Positions 23,769 through 37,286 of a stretch of 64,000 bases of DNA are shown here, one piece after another. A program made the translations under genes and the position numbers. Numbering within the stretch: position 1 is the stretch's first letter; the number at the start of each line of letters is the position of its first letter. The stretch lies in NCBI GenBank assembly GCA_036877525.1, contig JAZGTH010000019.1, positions 2,898,001 to 2,962,000 of the forward strand, in the 5' to 3' direction. Origin of the DNA: Chromobotia macracanthus. Its lineage: Eukaryota; Chordata; Actinopteri; Cypriniformes; Botiidae. The notes under the pieces were generated by a model that made no database searches, was not told the DNA's origin, and was given only the letters and a program-made list of their open reading frames with translations.

Positions 23769-26700
23769 CAGTGTGCACAGCACATAACTAACTACTGCCC
23801 CTCTGCTCCCTAAGCTCCTCTTTTCCTTAAGCTCCTCTTCTCCTTGTACACACTAGCAGACCTCCCAGCCCAGAGACTCAAGGGAAGGGGTTTAGGCTAG
23901 AGTTGTGCCTAAGTGCCACATACACAGCAATTATACAGACAAAACCTGCGGCACTTCCTCCCACAGACTGAACCACACCCCCATTCTACACGTTTGCCCA
24001 CACTGTTGCATTGAAGGGACTCTAAGAGAGCAGCAATTGAGAAATAACTCATATGATTTGGGTTTCTTATTTTTTTTCTTTTTGTATGAAAATTTTAAAG
24101 GTGACCCAGTCAATGATAAAAAAGACAAAAAAGACAAATGTGTTTACATGTGGAAACCACTGCATCCAGATCAACTTATATAATGCCTGTTTTGCTAGGC
24201 AGTGACTGTAATTCAGTGGTTTACGCTGTCTCTGGCATACTTATAAAAGCTTGCTCTCAAATGAAATGTTATGTCAACTAGTAAGGACTGAGGTTTCAGA
24301 CTGTGAGCTAGTTGATCGTTTCTCTCCTGCTTTGATTTCCTAAGGGACGCAGTTGTGGTTCGTATAATCAAATCTGAGTGTACAATCGCGTTCCTGATCC
24401 AGTGGTTGAACCAGCTCAAGTGGTTGATAGAGCGGAAACTGACAGAACAAAATATAGAAATACACAATATATATATCTCATAACTGACCGGTCTTTTGAC
24501 AAGAGATGTTAGAATATCTTTATGAATTTTTTTTAAGTAAAAAAAATTCCACTTATCCGTACAACAACATTAGTCACAGAGAAAGTAATTTATGTACAGT
24601 GTTTATACATAAAAATAAAATCTTACAAATATTGAGACTTTTTCGTCTTGTCATGCATTACTGTTTATATTCATGAATTTTATGAATTTTATCTTATTGA
24701 AATTTGTGGTAATGCTAACTGAAATAAAATCAGCTGTACTGTGTCATTAGATCTTCGACATTGTTTTTCTTCTCTCCATCCTCTGAAATTGATTGTTGCC
24801 ATTTCTTCTATTTCTCTCTTTTTTCAGATTGTCTAAATACACATTCAGTGGTTTTATGGCTGTACTGCCTCTGTAATCAACATTAGTTTTAAGTGACAGT
24901 TTTCCAGTGTTGGGTTAATTACAAAACTTGGTTACTTAAAACCCAAGGTTTTGAAATTTGCCAGAAATCAAAACTACATTTCTTTATATGATAATGGTGT
25001 TGTTCTGTCTTTGTTGTCTCTGAATGAGTTTTAAGCTTTAGCCACATCTCAGCCAGAGATACAAGTTCATTAAAAAGTTTCCGCTCTTGTTTTAATCTTG
25101 TAGATGAAGGACATATCAGTCTAGCACTAATGTTGTTGCCATTAGCAGCACCAGAAAAAAATAAACTCCCAAGGAGACATCTAACTGGAGTGTATATCCC
25201 TGCATTTTAAAACGCTCAAACTCTCTTGAATCAAAGAGGTCATTAGACAGAGCAGTGAGAGCAGTGTGGGTTGTTCTAGTGGGCACAGATATTGCCCTAT
25301 GATCATGTCATGATGCCAGAAATAAAATGTTTTACATAAGGCCAAATTTATGTAACCAAAGTCTTTGCTAAGGCTGATAAAAAGAGGTTCATAGAAGTAT
25401 GAGGAATTAACAGCAAACAGTAAATATGAAGTGAACAGATACTGTGTATGTCTGGTACTCCCTCATGATCCGTATAAGGGAGACTGCATTGGAATTTTCA
25501 CTTTGAAATATTTGACAACCAATGTATTCATCTGAGCGTGTGATCAGAAGTGATCAGAAGTTATCCGGAAAGGAAAAAAATCTGAATTTGTATGCCTAAA
25601 TGGACTGCCTCCTTCAGATACTGTTTTGTAAAGGCTTTTTAAAGATTGTATAAAAATAAAATGTTTAGACTAATGAATGAGAAAATATTGTTTCCATTTT
25701 AGTTTGTTGTTTTCCTATGCCACGTTTTCTAATCAATCATGTAATTGTATGGTGGAGCCTATTTTTCTATTTGTGTGTGAATAGAGAACTGAAGGGAATG
25801 TTTCTGAACTGTGGGCCTGTGAGTTTTTTTCCAGAACTCTCTGGAGATGTATTACTGGCTGAATGGGGAGTCTACAGTAACTGCTAGGGTGAATATTTCC
25901 CTCAGCAAAACAAATCCTTAAATATATATACTTCACTAAATGAAGGCGAGCACTTAATTACTGAATGCCAGTAATAATCTAAACATAAACCACTGCAATA
26001 TCAACAATATAAAGTGTTTGCCCTATAAGGTCTACATAGATTCTCCCGGTAGTTTTGTGATACAGTTGTTTTTTGGCCTCGCTACTCAGGAGCCTTCAGT
26101 ACTTCAATCAGTTTACATTTAAACAAATTCTATCTAGTAGAAGATCATTATCAGAAAACATTACTTAGGTTTTAATGTTATCATTTGTATCATTCAACAT
26201 ACTCATTAAAGCCTAGGACAAGCCTAACAAAAGCAGGTTTTGGGGATACATATGACTGCAGCACAGAGCAGCAGTGAAGATAGTCTAGATAGTCTGTGAG
26301 AAAAAAAAATGTCAAAACGTACTCATATGTTTGCCATTGCTCACGTGCATACATTGTAAACCCCATGAATCAGAGAAAGGTCACCATTTTTTCCTTGCAG
26401 CATATTAGTGCCAATATGTATGTGGTCTGTTTTGGTATTTCTTTGCACTAAGTTGTATATGTTGAAGATGATGCCTATACATTATACATGATTGCAGTTG
26501 TCACATCTCTGGTCTATCCTGATGGAGATTGTAAAGACTGGTCATTTTGCCTAAATAAAAGGAAAGGTACCTGTACAGTAAATCATAAGTATTTAATTTA
26601 AAACGTTAATAAATAAATGCCATTGTTGTCACACAGTTCACAGTCATTTAACAGTAAAATTTTTTCATATCAGAAATGTCTTATCAGATACATCAAATCT

Positions 26701-27230
26701 GATATGAGATTTGGTTAATCTAATGTGTGTGCATCGTGGGACTGAGTTTGTTTGCGTACTGAAAATATGAACATGCTGTGTGTGATTAGTTTTGTTGCTA
26801 CTGCGACAAGTCAACAGTTGTTTTTGTTTTTTTGTTTTTAAACAGCCTTTGGAGTTTATGTATTTTGTACTATCTACAGTTTACATTCTTGTTCCAGACA
26901 AATACTACAAACTGAAGTGATTAACCTCTAAATTCAATAACTTATCTTGCAGTCACTCATTTGTAATGAGGATTTAGAGAGTGTTGTATTAATGATGTTT
27001 TCTGTTTTTGTTTCTCTTTTTGCTTTTGTATTGTTTTATAGCCACGCAGCATCTCGAAAAAGGCTGATTTCTATTTGATAGATACATCTGTTAGCAATTA
27101 AAGTGCAATTTTGATGTAATCTGAACTAGGTCACTGCTGGATTCATTACCTTTTATCTTCAACATGTTTAATGCTCCACAAAGATCAATCATAAAAATAA
27201 AGCGTAATAAATAAAGGGGTTGTGTATTTG
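23769..27230 (+). other. tenm3: probable tenm3 3'UTR
   Basis: Non-coding AT-rich sequence after the tenm3 stop. Poly(A)-signal hexamers AATAAA occur at 24614, 24723 and, as a cluster, at 27196, 27206 and 27210. The cluster is a reasonable distal end, but the true end cannot be fixed from sequence. A small perfect AT hairpin lies at 24524-24549. Open frames here look random. Confidence 0.5.
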
Positions 27231-30200
27231 TTAGTCCATTCAACAAAAATGCAATAATCACATACCTTTTTAATTTCTAAATCTGGGCCCAAACCTCAGA
27301 AAACGAATACATGGAACTATTTGATCCTCACACTGTTTATGCTTAAGAAGATATGGCATCACCATTTAACTTTCTCTAGAGCATACATTACAGACAAAAA
27401 GTCAAATTCAATAACTAAATTGACCTAAAACAAAAATGATACATAACATAATACCTAGACAATACATAAATGTATAACATTATATAGAATTCAACAAATT
27501 TCCCCTCAAAGTCTGCAAAAAGGTCTAGCTAGTTATGACCGGAATCATTTAATTGTTCATTATTCCATGAAATGCATCATAATCACATCCATCTGCTTTA
27601 TAAAAAACAAAGTCGCAAATTTGACATTTTTAATACATTTACAATTGTTTCATCTTCGCTCCAGCGAAAGCAATCTAAACCAAGAGCTAAAGATTAATGA
27701 GCGAGTCTGACACACCACTACAGCTGATCAAATATATCCAACATCCAGGCATTAACCAGCCACACACTTAACAACCATTTACTATCTTCACAAAGCAATA
27801 TCTGTGACTCATTTTTCTACCTCAGCTGCTAGCTCAGACACAACCCATATCAGTAAAACACTGACCTGCGGTCAGACTTAATTTTTATGTACCACAGATG
27901 GCTGTAGGTCAGTAAATGGTCTGATTTCATGAGCAATGGACTGTTCCTTAGAGCAATAGTTCTGCTGCCCCTTTGTTGTCATGAGAGCACCACACAGATG
28001 TGCTTCCGTAACAGTGTTTCCGGTTCACAAAGGCACAGTGTACAGCTGTCCAAAAGACACCACATCCCAAAGGTGTTTGTGGTTCCAACAGCTGCAGCTC
28101 CCCAAGCAGACTCAAAGCACGCTTAGGGGAATATAGGAAGGCCCATTAACGAACCTGACTGGTTATAATGGATTTCCCAGACAATTCTGGCATCTCTTTT
28201 GTTTTCCATTTATGAGAAGGTCTAATGTGTTGATCAAAGCCATGTGGTGTGTAGATCCGATGCCTTACAAGTGCTGTGGTGCCTGTTTGTTTTAGGTCCA
28301 ACGTTTATCACTGGTACTCCACTATACCCTCCCTGTAGCCATAACTACAGATTCATCTCAAGTTATTTTGTCGAGGGTGTAACAGACAAAAAACTTGCAA
28401 CAGACAGCTGATTACTCTTATACAAATATTGGTGGTGTTCCAGACAGGCTGTCAGTTTATGTTGTAATATGTTACAGTTGGTCCTGCTTTGGCCTGTTTG
28501 GCTTAATTAAACAAAATAATTGGCCAATAATTACTAAGATGCCTATGGGGTCAGCAATTTATGGCATCACAAGCATGCCCCCAACATGTTGATAATAAAC
28601 AATTAAATACTTAAAAACAGGGAAAGAAAATTTTAAGGAAATTTGTGTGCTATATATTTTTAAGCTTAGTAGGGTATTGTATCAATTACAGAAAGGCATG
28701 CCAGGTTGTGGAAACGACCCATTGTGTCTAAAATGTTAATCTATGCAATATTAAAGCTGCAGTCTGTAACTTGGTTACAATTTTACACAAAATCAGCTGT
28801 TGAGCAAGTACATTACAGATCAGTGTTAAAAATGTTAGGTAAGGTTTCCTGTTTATAGAACTGTTGTTTAAAGGTAGTATAATACAAAATCATGAATCAC
28901 ACACATCTTACTAATGTGATGTTCTTTAACTGAAAGCATGTAAATAAGTTTAAGATCAACAGAACAAGCTAGGTCATTTATATTGTGCCAGATGCAGGGT
29001 GCATGTACATTCATTCTGCGTTTTGTGTGGTTAGTGTCGATTTTAGTCCTTTAGGCAATCTGTCCCAGCCTGCCATTGGTAGAAAGGCAAAAACCAGCTG
29101 CTGGTACCCAATTGTAGTTTCCATGGTTAGAGTGTGCAAAGACGTGGAATGAGAGAACCATTCATTTGCACCAAAGGCAAAAATAAAAATATTTTCATAA
29201 AATATACTGGGACAACCAAAGTGCAAAGATCAAAACCAAGTTAAAGTAATACTCAAATTGCACTACAAAACTAAATGTTCCATGATCTTTCATTTTGTCA
29301 TTAGCCAGCAACCCACGCCACCATTTGAACGAGTTAATGAATTGGTTGGCAGATTAAGGAAACCATTATTAGACTTAAAAATCAGACCTTGTTGACTTTG
29401 TAGTCTGTCTTTCAAGAGATGGATGGAAGCCAATGTGGAATGTTGTGACAGCTTCAGTTTTTGAGAGCAGGGATTGGAAAGTATTCTTTTAAAACACATA
29501 CAGACTAAGCTGAACTGTGCTTGCACAGTCATGAACCGTCATCAGCCCGTGTTTGATTGAGCAATGCCTTGATATTGAGTTTTCATAAGACTGATCCATC
29601 TTTGAGTCACAGAGACAAATCTTTTCTTTATAAATGATGTTTCCCAAAGGGACAAGAGCCAGTGGGATATAAAATAGTACTGCACTCAAGCCTCTAGCAG
29701 ACAAGTTTTAGAGTTGTACTGACATAAATAGTCTAGTTTTTCACATTGTGGGATTTTTTTTCCTGAAAGTGCTGACCAGCAAATGGCTTGTTCTTAGTTT
29801 AAAACTTAGCAGGACTGCTAAATGTTTTTTGCATGCATATCAAACATGGCTGATGCTCTTTTAATACTTTTTAATTGTTCTTTATCCTCATTAGATTAGT
29901 AACAAGGCTATTATAACACAAAGAAACTGATTATTACTACATCATTACAGTACCAACCTCCAGAGAGAATATCCGTAGGATATTCTTCATGTTGCTAGTA
30001 AAGTTTTTGGAAAGTGATTATCAGAGCAAATCTATCCTCATAAGTCATTACATTAATGCACTAATGCGTGAACCGAGTATGCATCATTTAACAATGTTCA
30101 CAGGGGGCCCAATATATTTCCAACCTGTTAAAAAAGAAAAATATTTCCGCAGCCTCAAACAGAATCCCTTAAAGCCATAATGATGCATAAATAAATCTAC

Positions 30201-33200
30201 TTCCATTCTGATTAGACAAATTCTGTAGCACCTATAAATATTTATTTATAGGAAGGTGGAGGGGGGTCACATGAGTATAATTCATTAACTACTTTCAGAC
30301 AGGCTGCTCACACCTTCAGAATTTTAATATAAACACAGGCTATAGGTTCCAGTCGCTGATTAGGTTAAGATAAAGTATTCATAATAAGACTGATGACACT
30401 CAACCTTAATATTGTTCCTCTGAGGCATGAGACAATGTGAAGATATCATGTAAAGCTTCACTTAACACTTAACAGGACAAAAGAGTTATAGCAAGAGTTA
30501 TAGTATATAGCACGAAGCATGTAGTATATCCATACGTGTTTGATTTAATGTGATTACCTGTTCACAATGTGTCAATGTTGGGTGTAGCACAGGAGTGGGC
30601 TGATAAGGTGATGTATAGTCTTTCAATTTACATTTTTATCAGCCAAAGCCAAAATGTTTAGCCAGCGCACTTAAAATAAATCTTAGCTAAATGAAACGTC
30701 ATAACATCTAGCATTTACTAAAGAACTATGAAACGTTCGTACTTTCAACAAATTCTTTTGGGAAAACCCCAGAACTCTATAGAACTGCTTTAAAATGCTA
30801 AACAGCAAATAGAGCTACTATAAGCATAATGTCTCATCTAATTTTGCATTGTTTACAGTAAGAAAAAATCCAAATGACTTATTTTAAACTGGCAGTGCTT
30901 TACTGCACACCAAAATCGCCAAAGGCTTAAATATAAAATGAAACAATCTAAATCCATTTGCCACAAATATGTTCACAAGACGTTTTAATACAACATAATC
31001 ATTCAAAATATGCAAATACTTTGTCACGTTGTTCACGCTCATAGTTGTTTTGCTTTTGCAGAGAAGTGTGTCTGTTGTCTACAAGCTAATTCAGCCCTGC
31101 CAGGTTTCAAGTATTAGTGTGACCTTTGTGACTATCACAGAAGCAGGTGGATGACTGTTGGTTAAATAAGCAATTTGGCTGCTAAATTAGAGACGTGGTT
31201 ATATGGATGAGTGTTTAAACATGTCCATTAACAATGCAAAATCCACAGTTAAGCACTTGTTCCATAATATTTCATAATATCTGTTTTAACACTGTGGATT
31301 GTGCTCCCTTTTTATTATTCCCTGATTTTACAGATTTTTTACAGTTTTATTATCTGGATCTACATAGGATGCAAGTTTGATGGTTATCAACTGTTAGGTC
31401 ACATATACAAATATAAATGCAACTGAAGCCTGCTGCTCATTTAATATATATGCCATACTGCAGTCAGGTCATTTCATTAGCCTGCACTGAGCTACACATA
31501 AATTCATGCAACACACCAATTTGTGGTTTTAAAGGAAGAAAGTGCCACAAATGAAATGACTTATTTTTTAGTTAAGTTTCTCATCAGTGTCTTCACTTGT
31601 CAGCCAAAAAGTTGCCGCAGCCTTCCTCTAACTGTGTTTTTACTTACAAAGCTTTTGGAGAATAACCGCAGCTTTATCAAGGCTGAGATGTACAGAAACA
31701 GGAAGGGATTTTAGAGGACCTGATAAGGTTTTTTTCTGAAATTTACTGTTGCAATACACTGCAATGAGCTCCTAATGAGATTTTAATTAATTAGAATTTA
31801 ATTTTTTACTTATTTTCCAGTTAAAAGAACTGAAATCATAAATATATAAATCAAAAATAAATTTACTTACTGCATAAATGACTTGTTTTCAGAGCATGTA
31901 TATTGAATCAAATTGTATATTGTTTTGCCACACTGTCAGATTTTGTTCACTTGTTGAAGGGTGAACAAGTAAAACATAAGTGAAAAAAACTGACAGTGCA
32001 GTAAAATAAACAAATCTTATATTAAAGACACATTCCCTGACAAGCCTAAATCTTTTATGCATTGTTGCTTCTTGGGTACATTTATCTTGTTTCAAGGACT
32101 TTTAGATACTTCTGGAAAACAAGACCAAAATATTCGCATCAAAATACAAGACTTACGCACATGGCATTTTTGGAATGTAGGTAAACAATAAACAACAATA
32201 ATGTTCTATGCCAAACACACAGATTGAGATTCACTAAAATATGGAAATGTAAGTAGTTGTCCTCATTGTTGAATAATGTAAAAATATATACTAGGGTTTA
32301 GAAAGTATGATTTAATCTTTTTCAGCATTACCTGTCAGCGTACAGCGTAACAGACAGATTGCATCTCTCTGGTGTGAAAACATTTGCCTTCACACTGTAC
32401 AGATAACTCATTTATCAGCTTTATCATATATTGATATGTTCTACATCTTTCTGTCAGTATGCTTCCATTTGCTGCCATCTTATCTGCAATCTTTACATGC
32501 TCCTCTTACACTGTGGAAAGGATCAAACACACTGCTATAAGTACAACACTCCAATTGTCACCCAATGACCTTTCAGAGAACCAAACAGAGTATGACAGCC
32601 AGGGCATCATGAAGCTTTTTTTTTATTAGTCCTTGCTCATTTGATGCCCTAGGCCAGATATACACATTTTATATATCAAGCAAATTGCAACTGAAGATGA
32701 CAGCCAATAATCATCACACACTTACACTGTAATACAAACTCCTTTTGTTCCATTGGCAGGAAGTGACATGAGATGGACAGTTAATAGATGTTTCAATATA
32801 AAGCAAAATGGGGAATGTTTGACTTGACTGGAATCAAATTTAGATGTGAATAAGTGAAAGCATTGTAGATAAACCCTTTTCCTACAATAAATATTTACTT
32901 TAATTATAAAAGATATTTTTTGAAACAGCACAATATGACCACCAGATGACTACTCAGTTAATGTATATTGCATTATTTATGTCTTTTACCTTGTTGTTGT
33001 TTTAACATTTTTTAAATTTAATGCAGCAAAATGTGAAATTTTAAAAGAAATTTTAAAAGAAAGTTCAATATTAAAAACCAGAGACATGGTCTCATGGCTT
33101 ATGCACATGTTCAGTGTCACAGTTCAATGCCTATTTGGTTGAGTTAAGTTTAAATCCAGCTTTCCACCACCTTATTTTCTCCTCCTTTCCAGTCACCAAC

Positions 33201-36200
33201 AGCAAAATGCTTAAAGCCTTAAAATAAAAGAAAAATAAATAAATAAAGGGTGATTTTTCCACAAATAAAGAGCTATTACACCCTCCAACAAATACGTAAT
33301 AAAATGAAAATTACATCTTGTGACCAATTTCAAGTGGCTTTGCCCATGTCATTTTCTTGAAAGTATTTCAACTCTGAAGAGGGGCATTGTGCTTGATCTG
33401 TTTTCCCTTCGCAAGTGCTGTCTGTCTGTCTGTCTCTCCGTGTGTGTGTTCCAGAGAATGATTGCACTTGGTTCTCAAGCAGACTGCAGCTTTCCATCAG
33501 CTACACCATCTGACACATGAACATGTTGTCATCTGCTTGTTGTAAACGTTCATTTAGGCTTTTTTATAAACCCTTTTGCTGCTTACATGGAACATTTTTC
33601 TTTCCTCCAAAAGACCATTACAAGAATTATTTTTAGCAGAACCTGCAGAACCTGAAATCTTTAACATGAAAACATCTCAACCAAAACCCACCCAGAATTA
33701 TGTACAAAACCCACCCAGAATTATGTACTAAAATTGTGTATCTCATTGCATTCCTGCATTATTTAATGTGCATGTATCAACCAACTTTTTACGCTTTGAG
33801 GAAGTCATCACTTTACCCTCATACAACCTTGTAACAGTGTGAATATAAAGTGCTACACCTTGAGCAAAATAATAGTCTCTTATTTTACAAGGGGACTGGT
33901 GGGCAGTGTCTGTTCCGTAGGTCGTTTGATATGTAGTGTCTGAATGTGTGATTGTGCCGTATTAGCTTGTTTTAGTTTTGTCTAGCTGGGGAATGTGTGT
34001 GCATGTGTGTGTGTGTTTTGGAGTGTGTTTCAGCTTGTGTCCGGAATTCATCCAACAGCTCTTTAGTCATCAGGTCACAGTGACATTAAGTTCACAAGTT
34101 CCTGGTTTGCCGTTTAACTGGAATCAAAGCAGGCATAATCGTGAAGGGAATAAATCTGCACAAAAGCCAAGAAATGGTTTTGTGTTTTTTTACCACAAAA
34201 TGTATTACTGGAAATCATCTAAATATTAGTTCAACATTTTGATTTTACATATGAAATGCAATAGCTTTCATGTAAGCATGTTAACTATGCATGTTAAAAC
34301 ATCAACTTGACTGACTCTTAATGAAAGAGTACTCATACGAACAAAGCCTGCTTAATATTTACTTAAATTTGTTAGCATTCATTTGAATCGTAACCCTCCA
34401 GAAACTGTATGCCAATATACATCTGAATAGGGGCCTTCGCATCACAGGAACTTCATAATTCCTAGAACTATTGACGGAAGTTTATGTTATTTTGCATGTT
34501 CGTACCGCAAGAACTGGGAATACATCATCTGCTGGGAACACATCATTTGCTAGGTAAGATTGATCATTTATGGTCAAAAACTCTGAGAAGTAGAGACTTA
34601 AGCCCCGAATGGTTTCATTAAAGCCACAAACATTTTTAGTAGTATGCCTGGTAAGCATAATCACTGTTTTATTGCGCACTAAAATTAGAACCAAACCGCA
34701 GATCTGCTCTTGTCTCGTTAACTGACCAACATGTAAACTGGCTAACCATCAATAAGAACTTATAGGGCTATACAATCCAGCCAATGACATTAGATCTTTT
34801 GGAAACTGGCGGTTTGTTTGTGTGTACTCCAGTAGATCAATTCATATAAAAATTAAAATGGACATTTCAATTAAAAAATGAAATCACCCTCTGCCATCAA
34901 TTTCAACAGTAGGATGCAGCTGCTTCAGGTATAATTTATTGGTTGCATTGTAATTTGGCTATATCTCGACATCTGTCAAATGAGGATATTTGTTGCTGAA
35001 TAGCCCTGCCACAAATATAGATTTTAGATAGATTTTAATCATAATATTATATTGGTTAATCATTTTTAAATTATGTGTCTGATTTGCATATTTTGAATAT
35101 CTAACGTTTGCATAGTGGAGTGTTCCTAGGACACACTCCAAAAGGCCAAAATTCTTACGCGTGATAAACACCACATGGCATGTGATACCTTCCCTGAACA
35201 GCAATGAATGAATGACCTCTAAAATGAAGTTTAAGAAGCATCATTCATTGTTATTGCTGTAAAACGTGCAAACTGTTTAAGGACACTTGAAACAAGAACC
35301 ACTTTAAGAGCTGAGAGTTTTTAAGAGAATGAGATCATTGTGGTTACTGACAAAATCAAGATATTGCTTTTTAATCCTCTAATGTTTGATATTATAATCA
35401 TTTAAAGGTTTTCAGATTTCAACTGTCTGTGAACAATTGGTGTAATTTTCCTAAATCATTTCTCCAAAGCTTTAACTGCTCTGATTTAGGGTGCTGTTAA
35501 GATACTAGTCTGAATGACTCGGTAATGGAAACCAGTGATGTCTGCACAGACACAAATGAGGAGCTTTTGTGCTTTGCACTACCATAAGTGAATTTGTAAT
35601 TCATCCAGGAGGCCTTTAACTTTAGTAGCAATTTTCAACATCTCTGACAATCATCTAATCAGCATGATGCCTGTAAAATGCATTTAGCAAAATGATTTAA
35701 TTCAACTGTTTTAATGGCCTCATTATAACGTAACACTGTTTTTACAAATTCTAGCTCCAACAAAATAGGCTGATATGAAGCTCCACCCCTTTATTTAAAA
35801 TGTCTGTTGCTCTTCCAGTCCTCAAATGCTGCATGTTCTTTAAAAATCAATCAGAAAATGCTGTCAACATTTTTGGAAGAAATCATACTTTCAGAGCGTA
35901 GTTTAATGTCAGGACACAAATACAGTACCCATTCATCAATCTGAATCAGAAGCTTTAAATATGAAGAGCCCGTTGTATTACACTTCAATTCTTGGAAAAC
36001 TATATTATTATAATATTATAAAATCTGAGCTATTGTTTGACTACATTTCTTATCTGTGCAAGCACACATTTTAAGGCCAGTCGTAAGTGATGTCATTTTG
36101 AAAATGGCTTAGTATTAATTACCATAATCTTCTTATGAATAGTTTCAGAAGTGCTATTTACTGCTACAGGTATTCATTTTGGGTAAACCAAAGACTTAGA

Positions 36201-37159
36201 GTATTGCAATCTAAAACAAATTTTTCAAAATTACATAAACTATAACAACCTAATCATTTCACTGTGAATGGTGTTTTTGTTAAAAGATCTTAACATTTCT
36301 GTATGCCATTAGAAATGAAATTCACACATAGTGACCAAATGATACAATCACTGCTATCCCTTTTAATGTAATGTCAACATTTTGTTACAAAATGTAGCAT
36401 TTTTCCTTGTTAGTTTCTTTACAAAATGCTTAGTTTTTGTTAGGATATAATGCTAAAGAATTCTGATGTCCTTAATAAATGTTTGACCTGTAAAAACTAT
36501 GTAAATCAAACTGTGATGGTAAACGGTTCAATGCCGTATGCCACAGCAGCTGCGTGGGCAGTTCTGATTTATACTGTCTTTTTTGTGCTGTGTTGCCAAA
36601 CAGTATTCTAACTCTCACAGGATGCCTGTAAACAACTATAAACTACTAAAAAATTTCTAAAAAATTTAACTTTTTTCATGATAACTTTTTTCACCTAATC
36701 CAAAACTGTTTACTTGCAAAGTAAAAAAAAAAAACATTTCAAACTTATTTTTCAAATTGAACTGTGGTACAAACACACAATATGCAGAAAATAATTTTTT
36801 GTGGAGCATTTATTGACTGATTAAACGGTTCATCTCTGCTGCAGTACCTAAAACTTTCAAAACATTCAATGGTCACATCTCAACAAGAGACATTTACTCA
36901 CTTTATTCTTCATAAATTCTAAAATAATCTTAATATAACACATCACCCAAGATAATATTACTTTTTGCTACTGAAGGAATGGATAAAAATGTACCCTGTG
37001 CATTAGAATGTAAAAGAAACACATTCAAAATCTTTACAATAGGGTGCAGGTTTCAAAATTAATATTAAAAATATGCACAATTGTGAATTACTACTAATCT
37101 ATATAGTCACCACTGTCAAAACAATAAAAACCTTCCCCAGCACATATTAACATTCAGTG
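27231..37159. other. gene-poor intergenic region between tenm3 and the dctd remnant
   Basis: No exon, RNA gene or complete mobile element recognised. Short tandem duplications are visible: a 23-bp unit twice at about 33683-33728 and an 18-bp unit twice at about 34518-34553. The rightmost part includes a possible dctd poly(A) signal (TTTATT, plus strand, about 36902-36907). Every open frame is below 100 codons with no recognisable domain. Confidence 0.6.
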
Positions 37160-37286
37160 TCACACTCCAAGTTCTTCTTCTGTCTTTGTTGACTGTATCC
37201 CTACAAAACCACTGACACTGTTCACTCCAGTGTGGCTGATTGAACTAAAATCTATGACAATCCTGCTTTGCTTTGGCACAAGCTGC
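37160..37286 (-). pseudogene. dctd: dctd terminal exon (intact frame)
   Basis: 127-nt coding part, acceptor tcttgcag. It encodes KQLVPKQSRIVIDFSSIS, followed by a tail of about 25 residues ending EEELGV and TGA. The core IVIDF matches the family; the tail is longer than and unlike the human one. A TTTATT (AATAAA on the minus strand) lies about 250 bases beyond the stop. Confidence 0.8.

Noticed and set aside
24905..24960. CAGTGTTGGGTTAATTAC resembling the end of a hAT-like element
   Set aside because: No matching inverted end or target duplication was found, so it remains a chance resemblance.
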